A stretch of DNA of 64,000 nucleotides from Phascolarctos cinereus (lineage: Eukaryota > Chordata > Mammalia > Diprotodontia > Phascolarctidae), in the NCBI RefSeq assembly GCF_002099425.1, contig NW_018344252.1, positions 248,001 through 312,000 of the forward strand, written 5' to 3'. The notes under the pieces were generated by a model. That model made no database searches. It was not told the origin of the DNA and saw only the letters and a program-made list of their open reading frames with translations. The translations under genes were made by a program, and so were the position numbers. Positions within the stretch are counted from its first letter, which is position 1. Each line of letters opens with the position of its first letter. This document shows positions 36,430 through 47,640 of this stretch, in pieces.

Positions 36430-36640
36430 CCTTACACCAGAGGTGCTAGTCCTCCCTGGACACCCCACATGTCCCAATGTACACTGACGTACATTCAAAT
36501 TCAATGTGGGGGAAACTTCCTAACGATGATAGGTGTTCTATAATGCTATGGGCTTTCTCAGGAGGTAGTGAGCGCTCCCTCCTGAAAAGTATCCAACTGA
36601 AGGCTGGATGGCCTCTTCTCAGGCTTGCTATAGAACAAAA
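36430..36640 (+). repeat. L3/CR1 LINE 3' UTR fragment
   Basis: gggggaaacttcctaacgat, tgggctttctcaggaggtag and gaaggctggatggcctcttc match the CR1/L3 3' part (aaacttcctaacaattagagc; tgggctgcctcgggaggtag; aggctggatgacc). Confidence 0.7.
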
Positions 36641-36689
36641 TTTGGGAGAATGGGGGGGGAGGGGGGAGGCAGTGTCTGTATACTTTTAT

Positions 36690-36900
36690 TTTTTTCATAT
36701 TTAATTTTTATTTTATTTTTTCTTGATTATGTGTAAACAAAAATGTTTAACATTCGTTGTTTAAAATTTTGAGTTCTAAATTCTCTCTCTCCTCTCCTCA
36801 AGGAGGAAGGAAGCAATTTTATATAGATTATATATGTGCAGTCATGCAAAACATTTCCATATTAGCCATGTTGCAAAAGAAAACTCAGACCAAAAAAAAA
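36690..36900 (-). repeat. LINE (L1-type) 3' tail, antisense arm
   Basis: Read on the minus strand: caacatggctaatatggaaa, tgactgcacatatataatct, agagaatttagaactcaaaa, aacgaatgttaaacattttt and an A-rich end. It is about 70-75% similar by eye to the sense copy at 36940. Confidence 0.7.
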
Positions 36901-36939
36901 GATAATAAAATTTAAAAAGTATGTTTCACGTGTAGTTTT

Positions 36940-37155
36940 TTTTTCTCGGGTTTTTTCCTTTTGTTCTGATTTTTCTTTCACAACGTGACTCATATGGAAA
37001 TATGTTTAATATGACTGTATATATATAGCCTATATCAGATCGTTTGTATCTCGGGGAGGGGGGAGGGAGAAAAAAATTGGCAACTCAAAATCTTATAAAA
37101 GTGATGTTGAAAACTATTTTTACACGTAATTGGAAAAAAATAAAATACTATTAAA
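36940..37155 (+). repeat. LINE (L1-type) 3' tail, sense arm
   Basis: ttctttcacaacgtgactca, atatggaaatatgtttaata, ggagggagaaaaaaattggc, aactcaaaatcttataaaag and tacacgtaattggaaaaaaa are a common marsupial LINE terminus. It faces the antisense arm across about 40 bases. Confidence 0.7.
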
Positions 37156-37169
37156 TGGGGGAAAAATTT

Positions 37170-37730
37170 GCTTCAATCTACTTTCAGATTCCATCAGTTC
37201 TTCTTCTGGGGCAAGCAAAACATACTGATCTCAAAGATAGGAGGGGTAGAAATAACCTAAGGATCATATGTCTCCCAGAAGAACATGACAGAACAAAAAA
37301 TCTTCACATCATAACGCAGGAAATAATACAACAGAACTGCCTGGGACTTCTGAATGCAGAGAATGAAACAACAACTAAACAAATTTATAGATCCCCTCCA
37401 GAAAAAACCCAAGACTGTAAACTCCAAGACACTTTAACAATTCACTAAGAAAAAACAGATTCTATAAGCAATCAGAAGAAAGCTCTTCAAAACACAAAGG
37501 AAAGAAAATCTGAATAATGCAAGATTCTTCTGTACCCACAGAAAACACAAGAGCAAATGGAATAACATGTTCAGAAGAGCACTGGGGTTCAGGATGCAGC
37601 CCAGGGTGACCTACCATGCAAATCTGAGCTTAACCATAAATAAAAAGGATGGAATTAAATAATAAAAGAAGCATCTGAACCATTCTTAGAAAACCAAACC
37701 TGAAGGGATTATTTGTTTCTCAAATGCCCC
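37170..37730 (+). repeat. L1 ORF1 fragment
   Basis: Encodes NNLRIICLPEEHDRTKNLHI, then a TQEIIQQNC segment and IYRSPPEK, close to the L1 ORF1 RRM-type core (NLRIIGLPE..; EIIKENCP; IHRSPPE). Homology to the C-terminal domain continues to about 37730. It may be one element with 38690-39155. Confidence 0.75.
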
Positions 37731-38689
37731 ACACCACAGAAATGGAGCAATGATTGACTGTAGCAGCTGAGAACAGAGTGACAGCAGAGAGACCAGTTAA
37801 GAGAGTCTTTTCTAAATGAACACAAAGAGAAAGGGGTGAAGGAAGAAATTAGGCAGAGGAAACAGTAAAGAGGCAGGCCTGGGGCACGAGGCACTGAACC
37901 TGACAACTCCCCGTCGACAAGTAAATCAATGTTGTTGTTACTGTCGTCATGGCACTACATTATAAAATGGGAATGTGAATGATCTAGGAGGAGGGAATGA
38001 CAGGGTCAGAGGGGTATGTATGACGTGCACTGGTCAAAGTGAGGATTAACAGTAAGGGGAAGAGACGAGCCGGCAGAGGAGTGAGTGAGGAGATGGGGAG
38101 GGAACAGAGAGAGGCCTTGCCTTGGGAGTGGGAGGTGGTTCCAGTGATGAATGAACAGGGGTGTTCTGTGAAGGAAGATGGGGATGCTGGAGTGGGGTCT
38201 GGGGAATTTGTAGCTTGATAAGACCTTCACCCTACCCTGAGAGGAGGGGTGGGTGTAAGAACGCCTAAAGGCAACTGGCACCTGAGAGAAAGGGAGGGTC
38301 CATGGAGGAGACTTTTGGGCAACTGGAGAAAAGGTAACCAGGGAGAGGGTACAGATCAGTGGCGGGCTGCATAATCAGAGATACGGTGGGTAGGGCAGAG
38401 GGAGTTTGAGAGTTGTCCTGGTGTCTCTGTCACCTGAAAGGAATTGGCTTCTGGGGGTAAGACACAATGGAAAAGAGGAATTCTTGGTGCAAGATCTACA
38501 AGTAGCAGTGGCAGAAACTGCCAAGAGGGGAGAACCTAGAATGGATACCCTGGAAATCAGGATTCCATGAGAAAGAGAAGAAATAGAGAGACTAGATAAT
38601 TCTAGGGGCCAAGAACCCAAGAATGAGGGTCTAGAGCAGACAGAAGATAGTGGATAATGCAGAGTTAAACTCTCCCTGGGAAAGGGCAC

Positions 38690-39155
38690 AAAAACTGAAA
38701 TTTAAAAAGCTAACAAACAGGACAGATTGAAGGGGAAGAAAAGAAGTGGGAGAGCTACTTGACAAAGAGGAAAAAAAAGTGGAAGAATTAAATAATCAGA
38801 TACAGGAAGCAAAGAAAAAGCAAAACTCCACAGGGAAAGGGGTAACTACCAAGCAGAGGACCAAAGGTAAAGGGGAAGAGAGCCTATGGGAATAGGACCG
38901 CCTTAAAAAGGAAAAAGCCAAAGTAACTGAAGGAACATAGTATTGTGTTTATAGCAGAAGAGGTGGAAATTATAATTTTTTAAAAATTTGATATTAGAGA
39001 AAAATGGAGGAAAATATAAATATAACTCATAACTTTAAATGTAAAGGGATTAAAAAATCCAATGAAATGAAAAAGTGAGATTAGATTTTTTTTTAAAAAA
39101 CAACCAAAACTCTACAATTTGTTGCTTAAAAGAAACACATTAAAAAAACAAATCA
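38690..39155 (+). repeat. L1 ORF1-ORF2 junction and start of endonuclease region
   Basis: cataactttaaatgtaaagggattaaaa, ctctacaatttgttgcttaaaagaaacacat resemble the L1 ORF2 start (ataactttgaatgtgaatgg; atatgttgtttacaagaaacacat). The sequence between 37730 and 38690 is purine-rich and probably part of the same old element, though I cannot align it. Confidence 0.6.
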
Positions 39156-39344
39156 CTTGACATCTCTCAGCCTCAGTTTCCACACTTATTCCACATGACT
39201 CTCCTTTAAACAGGCTACAACATCCAACTGACCTTCCAGTTGTTCTTCACAAATGTCACTCTATTTCCCAAAAGGACCTCAGAAGCCATTTAGTTTAACC
39301 CTCTAATTTTATAAATGAAGAACTGAGGTTCAAAGAAGTCATGC

Positions 39345-39835
39345 CCTTGTACCTGGAAGCGCTCCTCCTCACACCTAGGCCCTCCCAGAATCCTTCTCTT
39401 CTTTCAAAGTTCAGCTCAAGTGCTGAGTCCTATAAGAAACCTATCCTGACTCTCCCATGGGCTCATACCCTGTACTCTTCCCCCTTACTCTTACTCCGTA
39501 CCATTTTTCCTTCATTCGCAGGATTTTACCACCATGACTGTGCTGCCTTCTCCTATTCCCTTGCCCCCCATCTTCCACTGGCAAGTTCCCAGAGCCTCCA
39601 TTTTGGTGAAGGGCCAGACTAGCAAGCCTTAATCTTGTTGACTTCACCACCATGCCTCTATGCAAGGACCTACTCTCCCACCTCCCCCATACTTTCCAAC
39701 TCCCTCTCATGTGCTGTCTTCCCCTGAAAGAATGTAAGCTCCTCCAGAGCAGAGACTGTCCTTTTGTTTTGTTTATACCCCTGGCATTAAGTACAGTACC
39801 TGACACATAGTAAGCATTTAATAAATGCCTATGAA
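39345..39835 (+). repeat. L2/L3-type LINE 3' end
   Basis: cttcaaagttcagctcaagt, aagaaacctatcctgactct, agaatgtaagctcctccaga, ggcattaagtacagtacctg and taagcatttaataaatgcct: C-terminal and 3' UTR order of an L2-clade element. Confidence 0.75.
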
Positions 39836-39887
39836 CTGGTACATATTTTTTATTTAATTTTCTTTGTACATGTTATTTCCTTGCAAT

Positions 39888-40000
39888 AGAATATAAACCC
39901 TTGAAGGCAAAGGCAATTTCATTCTTGTCCTTATACCTCCATAGCCTAGCAGTGCCTGACACAAAGCAGGCACTTGATACTTGCAGAATGTATTTGAATT
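39888..40000 (+). repeat. L2/L3 3' end fragment, second copy
   Basis: aatataaacccttgaaggca, cagtgcctgacacaaagcaggcacttgatactt repeats the same terminus directly after the preceding copy. Confidence 0.55.
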
Positions 40001-40264
40001 TGGGAGCTCTGTTTGTCCATGTCTGTTCTATTATAATTTATAATTTTATATTCTATTTTATTTTATACATATCCTATTATACATATTTTAATATTCCATT
40101 ATAATTTACAATATATTATATGTTCTATTATGTAAGCTACTTGAGGAGGGAGACGGTGTACACATGCAGATGTGCACGTGCACGTGCAGCACTTAACAAT
40201 GCGTGGCATGTGGTATGTACTCGATAAATGACTTTTCTTTCTTTCTTTTTAATTTATTCATTCC

Positions 40265-40400
40265 CTATACATTACTATCTATGTGACCTTGGGCAAAACA
40301 CAAACTGTCCATGAGGTCAGTTTCCTCAATCTGGAAAATTAAGATATAACGGAATCTCTCATGTCCTTTCAAACTCTAAATCCTATGATCTTATTCATCA
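40265..40400 (+). repeat. MIR-like fragment
   Basis: ctatgtgaccttgggcaaaa, gtcagtttcctcaatctgga: sense MIR core. Confidence 0.5.
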
Positions 40401-41619
40401 ACATATTCAAGCATATTTATCTCTCCAGTTTTCCACTCCTCCCACAACAATTTTCTTGACTGGCCATGGAACTCTACTACACTTCTCCAATCATTACCAA
40501 CAGACGGGCCATGTGTGCCTGACACATGGTAGGTGCTTAAGAAATGTTCATTGACTGAAATAAGTTGTAAATTTGACTACATAGCAGGAGACAAAAATCA
40601 CTATGAATGTCATGAATATTTTGAGGAGGTATATGGAAAATCACCTAGTGATTCAAATACAGATCTGAATAAAGTTGGTGGTGGGTATGTGAATTTTGAG
40701 TATCCTAACAAACTGGATAACTCAACTTTTCATTTAACCATATTTGAAGGACATATTTGAAACACAGAAGGACAAGTCTAAATTTATTATTCTTCCATCC
40801 ATGTAAAGTTGGTCTTATACCAAAGAAAACTTAAGAGTGAAAAAAAAAGAAAACTGACATTTAAGAAGAGTGATATAAAGACAAAATATCAAAAAAACTA
40901 GATAGCATGCCTTTTAAAAGCTTAAAAATTTTTTTAAATTATTACATTCAACAGCTTCTACTTATGGCAATATTTTATTTAAAGTATGCAACAGACTAAT
41001 CAAGTGAAAATGGAAGGATTATAATTTGGACCATTAGCTCCAAGCAGTATTTTATAAAACAGCCCCTGGAAGTCAAGTATTCACATTTCACATTATGTGT
41101 AACTAGCCATACTCTAAGTGGAACTTATGATAACCTTTTGTTTGAAAGCTCATATCCTATTATAATGTCTTATAATCAAAGCAGGCAGTTGATTTTCTAG
41201 AATGGTCATGCCATCAACCTAACTCTACTCAGAAAGCAGCTAGTAAGGGAGCATTCAGCAAAGACAAAGCAGTGGTCTCAAAGCCTCCAACGACATTCCT
41301 ATTGGCTTCAGTAGTTTGGCCTTTCTTTGTATTCACAGCACTTAGCACAGCACCTGGCACAGAGGAGCTGCTTTATAAATGCATGCTGATTAATTCCAAC
41401 TAATTCATGTGCCAGAGGCCCCAGTAACGTGAGGACAAAAACTGAAAATAACAGAACAGAATCAAAGAGAGAGAGCCTTGACCAGGGTCACAGAGTCAGA
41501 ACATCAGAAGTGAGAACATGAGCCCATGCGTTCATGTAATGTTTGTATTACCGACTGAACAACCACACAGACAACTGCAATCCTAGTTCAAGAACAGAAT
41601 TCTTTCCAGAGTTTTGAGA

Positions 41620-41656
41620 ACCTGTCTCTCTGTCTCTGTCTCTCTCTCCCTCTCGA
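41620..41656. repeat. (CT)n-rich simple repeat
   Basis: tctctctgtctctgtctctctct, about 37 bases, just 5' of a Mar1 SINE. Confidence 0.8.
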
Positions 41657-41675
41657 TATAGATAAATATAGATAC

Positions 41676-41925
41676 ATACAGTCAGGTGGCACAGTGGACA
41701 GAGTACCAGGCCTGGATTCATGAAGACTCCTTTTCCTGAATTCCAATCCAACCTCAGACACTTACTAATTATGTGATCCTGGGCAAGGTACTTAACCCTG
41801 CTTGCCTCAGTTTCCTCATCTGTTAAATGGGCTGGAGAAGAAAACGGCAAACCACTCCAGTATCTCTGCCAAGAAAACCTCCATTGGGGGTCACAAAGAG
41901 TCCAACTCAACTTAAAAACAACTTA
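41676..41925 (+). repeat. Mar1 full-length CORE SINE
   Basis: gtcaggtggcacagtggaca, tatgtgatcctgggcaaggt, tcagtttcctcatctgttaa, ccactccagtatctctgcca and gggggtcacaaagagtccaa cover the head, CORE and 3' unit. Confidence 0.87.
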
Positions 41926-43399
41926 AGTGCTTCAGTCACAAACCAAACAAAAATGCATGCACGTTCTTTTGATATATACAAATTGCTCTACTCAGGTTAA
42001 AGATGATGTTTGGCATCCATTAAAATATATTTGTTTGAATAATTTAAATATAGAGAGCAAACATTCTCCAGGTCCTCAATTAGGTCTACGTACAATACAC
42101 ACATACATACAATGAACTAAATTTCTAAAGCTCACCATATTTGTATTTGCTTCCATTACCTAGACGAGCTATTCTGGAGGTCCCAGAATCATGTGACACT
42201 TTCTTCTTGGACAAGAGCTGAACAGACCAAGCCGTCCCGGCTCAACAGTGAGCAGAACATGTTCCAGCAGGGAACAGTCGCGGAGCTTCTGACAGGCCAC
42301 TCATTTATAAGACTTCACTCAGGGCATTCTGCCAGCATCACTTTATCGGTGCTGAAACACGGAACTGAGAGTTCTTTAAAAGATCTCCATTCCGTGTTTC
42401 TAGGAGAAAGGCTAAGGTAAAGAGGACAGACGGAGATGTTTTGGCAGGAATGGGAAATGAGAAAAGAGTAGAAAAAAAATTCATGTTATTAAATTCGAAA
42501 GCCTTGGCTCAGTATGCAACTAATGTCTGCAAAGGAATGAAGAAATGGTTGTCACTTTTCCTTATCTAGCTCATTCATGGAAAAATCTATGACTTAAGTG
42601 ATATGACTGTCGAGATGGACTGGGTTTCTCGAGCAATTTCCCCCTCTACCAAGGGTTCCCAGTTCCTGCTTCACCTCTCCTGCCTGGCGCCTTTCCTCTA
42701 CCTCAGCTCCAGCCAAGGAGGGTCTCCATCTGGTGACCATCGAGCACAAGAGCCCCAAAGCTCCAAGCTCTGCAGAGCCAGGCTGCACCTCAGCACACAT
42801 TTCAGTCACTGGACTATCCTGCCCTGCCTTCCCAGACCTCTCTGCTCTGGTCTCACTTTCTAGCCTTCAAGATTTTGACCTTTTTACCATTAACCAGTTC
42901 AGATCTGCACCGTCCTGCGTACCCTTTTATATCACCTATCTGGTCACCAGCTCAGTCCTTTCTACACCTCCCCCATAACACCCAGATTGTTGACTCCCAC
43001 ATTCTCTGCTAACCATCGCTGGAGGAAGCCACACAAGCAAGCTGACCGGGCCTTCCACAGATCTCTGCTGGTTCATCTCAACAGGTCCTCCACTTGCTAC
43101 GGTGCATCCTTGTTCTTTCTCTTAAAAGGACTGGCTGGCTCTCAATAGCATCTATTACAAACATCACTTTCTCAAGCACTATAATACTTCTCCTAAATTA
43201 AAAAAAAATGACCACAGCCCAGAAACACAGGATATCAGCAGAGCCTGGCCAACAGAAGACAACAGGGATAAGAGTTGGGGAATGGACCAGCTTGGCAGAG
43301 GGGCATTACATGGGGACCACAGGGAGGTTTCCAAAAGTCTGGTGATCTTTTGTTAGGATCAAAGCAGAGTGACTTAGTTTCTCAGCAGCACGCCTAAAC

Positions 43400-44190
43400 C
43401 ATTTCATCCTTTAAATGAATGAAATCCTTCATGGACCTAATTCTCACCAACAAGGAAAAACTGGTTGCTTGGATGGATTGATGGAAATCCTAGGGGTAAC
43501 TGAACACTACACTTCAGAGTATGTGATAGAGAAAAAGGAAGCTAGATGTTTGTGTAGGGAAGATTCCAAGAAGAAAGGGAAAGGAAAAGGAAGAGTTTAA
43601 AGGGCTGAAATCCTACTTAGGAAGTCAGTCTAAATGGGAGAAAATGATTGTAAGAATGAAATTCTGAAGAGAGAAACAATTCCAACAAAGAGAAAAAGGA
43701 AGAGTTTTCTAAGGATCACTAGAGATGAAAGTGGAACTCAGTAACAAGTTTAGATAAAATAAGAGTAGTTTATGGAGACTGAAATAAAACGCAGAGTACA
43801 GTCATTTATGAAGGAATGCTAAAAACTCAGAAGAGAATAAGCCAAGGCTGATGAGGAATGTAAGGCTAAAAGGGAGTTTTTGTTTTCGTTTTACTCTATA
43901 CCATGAGAAAGAAGATGATGAAAGAAAGATTACCAAGAGGTCTGATGAGGTCATTACAACATACATTGGACAGAAGGCAGAACTCAAATATTATTTTGCA
44001 TGTGTTATTTCTGTGAAAGAGACTGACCTTTGGACTGGAAAGGGCAGAACAAACATGCAGAAAAGAGAGTTGAAAGTCATGATAAATAGGGGGATATTAA
44101 GAGAGCATCCAAACGGCCCTAATGATTTCAAGTCACCAGGCCAGATAATCTATATAATAAGGGAGTGAACTGGCAGAAATCCGCAGCTGT
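43400..44190 (+). repeat. L3/CR1 LINE, endonuclease end to start of RT
   Basis: The frame at 43415-43600 includes an N-S-H-Q-Q-G-K-T-G-C-L stretch like the CR1 endonuclease motif LTNKEKLV. 43970-44160 encodes SVKETDLWTGK, REHPNGPNDFKSPGQ, like CR1 spacer text (..EHLAVLDEFKSPGPDK). It is an old copy with several frame interruptions. The remainder of RT is missing. Confidence 0.7.
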
Positions 44191-44275
44191 AGTTGGAGTA
44201 ATCAGGAAAGGCTTCATGTTGAAGGCGGTGCTTGCCTTGAGGTTTGAAGAAAGCCAAGCAGAAGTGAGAAGACAA
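44190..44275 (-). repeat. L2 3' part, left of L1 insertion
   Basis: aatcaggaaaggcttcatgt, tgaaggcggtgcttgccttg, ggtttgaagaaagccaagca: antisense L2. It is continued at 44721. Confidence 0.65.
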
Positions 44276-44706
44276 GCGAGCAGAACCAGGAGAACGCCGT
44301 ACACAGTAACAGCCACGTGGCGCGATGACTAATATTGATAAACTTAACCCTTCCCAGTAATACAAGTATCTAAGACATCTCCAAAGGCCTCGTGATGGAA
44401 AATGCTATCCATATCCAAAGAAAGAATTATGGAACTTGAATGCAGATCGAAGCATAGTATTTGCTATTTTTTTTTCTCTTCTGTTGAGTTTTGTTTCCTC
44501 TTTCTGGTAGTTCCTCCTATTGGTTCTAATTCTTACTTACAACATCACTAAGGTGAAAATGTTTAATAGGAATGTATATATAGAGCCTATGTCAGATTGT
44601 GCGCTGTCTTGGGGAGGAAGGGGGAGAAAATTTTTAAACTCAAAAGCATATAGAAGTGATTGTTGATAAATCAAAATAAACACATTTTTTAAAAGAATTT
44701 TTAAAA
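44276..44706 (+). mobile_element. 5'-truncated L1 inserted in L2, with TSD
   Basis: Starts in the ORF2 tail (gcagaaccaggagaacgccg, cagtaacagccacgtggcgc), runs through the UTR (cttctgttgagttttgtttc, ggaatgtatatatagagcct, cagattgtgcgctgtcttgg) and ends A-rich. The direct repeat aagtgagaagacaa lies at 44262-44275 and 44707-44720. Same family as 58397-59369. Confidence 0.9.
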
Positions 44707-44720
44707 AAGTGAGAAGACAA

Positions 44721-44920
44721 TACATTATGCCGATCTGAGGGATGGCCAGTGAAAAGGCAAGGAGGCCAGGAAGGAAATGGAGTGAAGCGTTCGGGTCAGA
44801 CAAGGCTGAAAAACAACTAAAATGTGCCAAGCCACGTGCTAAAGACTGGAGACATAAACACAAAAGAGAGACAGTCCCTGCCCTCAGAGTGGCTATCCCA
44901 ACACGTGTAAGGAACAACAA
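44721..44920 (-). repeat. L2 3' parts, right of L1 insertion
   Basis: gatggccagtgaaaaggcaa continues the antisense L2 that was cut by the L1. aatgtgccaagccacgtgct..gagacagtccctgccctcag is a second, more 3' L2 piece placed out of order. Confidence 0.6.
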
Positions 44921-44923
44921 GAA

Positions 44924-45076
44924 GGGGCAGCTAGGTGGCGCAGTGGATAGAGCACCGGCCCTGAAGTCAGGAGGACCTGAGTTCAAATCCGACCTCAGAC
45001 CAAACACTTGATACTTACTAGCTGTGTGACCCTGGGCAAGTCACTTAACCCCAATTGCCTTTAAAAAAAAAAAGTT
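44924..45076 (+). mobile_element. tRNA-derived marsupial SINE with TSD
   Basis: ggggcagctaggtggcgcag, tggatagagcaccggccctg, gagttcaaatccgacctcag, caagtcacttaaccccaatt, then poly-A. The direct repeat aggaacaacaagaa lies at 44910-44923 and 45077-45090. This copy is close to a consensus-like sequence and looks young. Confidence 0.95.
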
Positions 45077-45240
45077 AGGAACAACAAGAAGGTCAGTCTG
45101 GCTGAACCACAGAGTGCATGAAGGGGATTCGAGTTGGAAGCAGCCTACAAAGGGCCTGTATATATAGATTTAAATGCCAAGCACAGGTCTGAAAGGGGGA
45201 AATGCCCTAGTTAACACTGGAGATGGACTTCTTTTGTTGT

Positions 45241-45473
45241 TGTTCACTTGTTTCAGTTGTGTCCAACTCTCCAGGCCCCAATTAGGGTTTTCTTGGCAGA
45301 GATATTGGGGGGGTTCACCATTTCCTTCTCCAGCTCACTTTACAGATGAGGAAATTGAGGCAAACAAGGTTAAGTGACTTGCCCAAGATCACACAGCCAG
45401 GAAGTGTCTGAGGCTGGATTTGAACTCAGCTCCTGACTCCAGGCACTCTATCCACTGAGCCACCTAGTTGCCC
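45241..45473 (-). repeat. Mar1 full-length CORE SINE, reverse
   Basis: gtttcagttgtgtccaactc, aattagggttttcttggcag, cagatgaggaaattgaggca, gacttgcccaagatcacaca, ctatccactgagccacctag. Confidence 0.88.
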
Positions 45474-45539
45474 ATGGTCTCCTTTACTTGATTGTGAACA
45501 GGCGTTCCCAATTTGGATCAGAGTTCTTAGAACCACAGG

Positions 45540-45700
45540 TTTCAGTTGGAGGGAACTTCAGGGGTCACTGATTCTAGTGGCCTCATTTCAGAGATGAAGA
45601 AACTGAGAGTTCTGGCAATCTGCCTGGGGTCACACAGATGACAAGCAGCAATAGTGGGAATTCAAACTCGGATCCTTGGACTCCAAACAAATCCCTCTTG
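45540..45700 (-). repeat. MIR-related dispersed repeat fragment
   Basis: ttggagggaacttcaggggtc, agagatgaagaaactgagag, ctggggtcacacagatgaca, gaattcaaactcggatcctt. Same arrangement as 5685-5835. Confidence 0.5.
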
Positions 45701-47329
45701 TTCTGTGCCTTCTTATAATATATGAGGCACACGTGGATGAAAGAACAATTTCTTCTGCTAAGGGAGGGTGGCAATCGCCCCAATAATCCAAGGAGCCACA
45801 CCGTCCCTGACCCTCAGCTTCTAGAACCCAGTCGCTGCCGTTCTTCACTGTGACCTTCTGTGGTTCCATTCTGAAGGGTACGACCCAGGCCAAAGAACGG
45901 GAGCCAATGGAGAGGTGGGCTCCCATGCATCTCTTCCAGACCTTACAATTTTAGAAGCAGCATTCATTACCGAGGTCCTTAAAAACTACTCTTCCCCCCA
46001 GCCCCCAAAGCAGTGTCCCTGTTGAACTGGGCAATCAGCCGAGCAGTGACATTCCCATGGTTACAGTGAGACTCTGTCTCTGGGACATAGGGACCTTCAC
46101 TGGGGCCACACCGAGCTTGGCTGCCACTGCGCTTTTTTACATCCACATGGTCAGTTTCCCCTTGTGCACCTTTATTTGCAAATGCACATTTATTTATGCA
46201 CTGAATGAAGGTGAGCAGTTGAGAACTCTTTATTTCTCGTGGCCTCGTAGAATACCTCTCGAAAGCTGCCCTGCCACCCTCATCAGAAAGGGAGCCCAAA
46301 GGTAAATCACCTTACAAGATGCCTTCTTACTCAATCAGCAGCCCCATCCATCTTTCCTTTGGGGAGATTCTGCACAATTACTGAGAACTTTCTGGCAACG
46401 ATTCAGCGAGGATGCCAGCAGAGGCTAAGCCACATCTTCAGCAGCAGGAATCACAGTCTGTTCAAGCCCATGTCGACTACTAGCATTCTGTGAGAAATGC
46501 ACTTAAGGAATCTTCATGTGGCCCTGGCGGCGAGGGACCTAACACATGCCCAGAGTCACCAGCATCAGCAGGGTGGCCGCTGACACTGAGTGACAAGTTC
46601 CAAACGGAAACTCAGTGCAAGGGACAAGTCCAAATGCACATGCCTACACACAGATGCACATACCTTGCTAAATGGATGTACAGAAATCATGCTGACTCGT
46701 TTATCTGAATAATTTAACTCATTCACACAATAACACAAGAAGTGAGCCCAAAGTCAGGAAGGGCTAGGCTCCATCCTATCTCTGATTCTTAACGGCCACC
46801 TTACTCAGGGCCAGGCTTTAACCCCTCCTCGTTGTTGGCAACTCAGACCCTAACAGGGAGACCACGTGCTGATCGGCCCGGGCAGAGAGACGATTCTCTT
46901 CACGGGGAACTCCCTACACCAAAGACATCCTACGTCCAACAACGAAATAAAAACTAAGACGTTAACCTGAACTCTCTTAAGGCCCTTAAAAAGCAGACTT
47001 TCCTTCTCAGGATTTATTCCTGAGAGCTGTCCTAGTCCTACCTCATTTTACCAATGAGGAAACTGAGGCCTACAAGGGTCACCCAGAAGGGCCTGGAGTG
47101 AACATGAGGGCTCACAGGTAGGCTTGCACCAGGTCCAAAAGGCTCTTGCCACCCTAGGCCTCGATGAAAGGCAATGCTCCCCAAAGTAACCAGCCCCTCC
47201 ACCTGCGTGGGCCACCTGGTAAGAAAGCAGCAGCAGCGTGTCCAACGCTGGTTCTCACCATCTCAGAAAGGACCCCAAGAGGATGGCAAGCCTGAGTCTA
47301 CACTGTCAGAGGGCCCGCAGACCAAACAG

Positions 47330-47640
47330 AGGTTGAGTCTAGAGAAACAGAAGACTTAGGGGGACTATGACAACTGTCTCCAAGTACCTGAGAAGGTGTC
47401 GTGTGCAAAGAGTAATGAATTAGGCCTGTTCAGTGTGGCCCCAGAAGGCAGAGCTCAGCAGTGATGGGAGGAAAGTACAAAGAAAGAGAGGGACCCGGCT
47501 GAAGCCAAGAAGAAAGCCCTCTGGTGAGCCTCCCTGAGGGCAGGGCAGTTTCCAGAGGCTGGACAGCCTGGCTTTTCCTGGGGTGGGCAGACCTAGCTGG
47601 CAGCTTCCAATTCCAAGCTCCTGGACAGGGATGCTGAATG
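47330..47640 (+). repeat. L3/CR1 LINE 3' part
   Basis: gttgagtctagagaaacagaagacttaggggg, caactgtctccaagtacctg, tgtggccccagaaggcagag follow the CR1/L3 order (tttagcctggagaagagaagacttaggggg; agctgtcttcaagtatctga; ggccccagagggcagaa). Confidence 0.75.
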
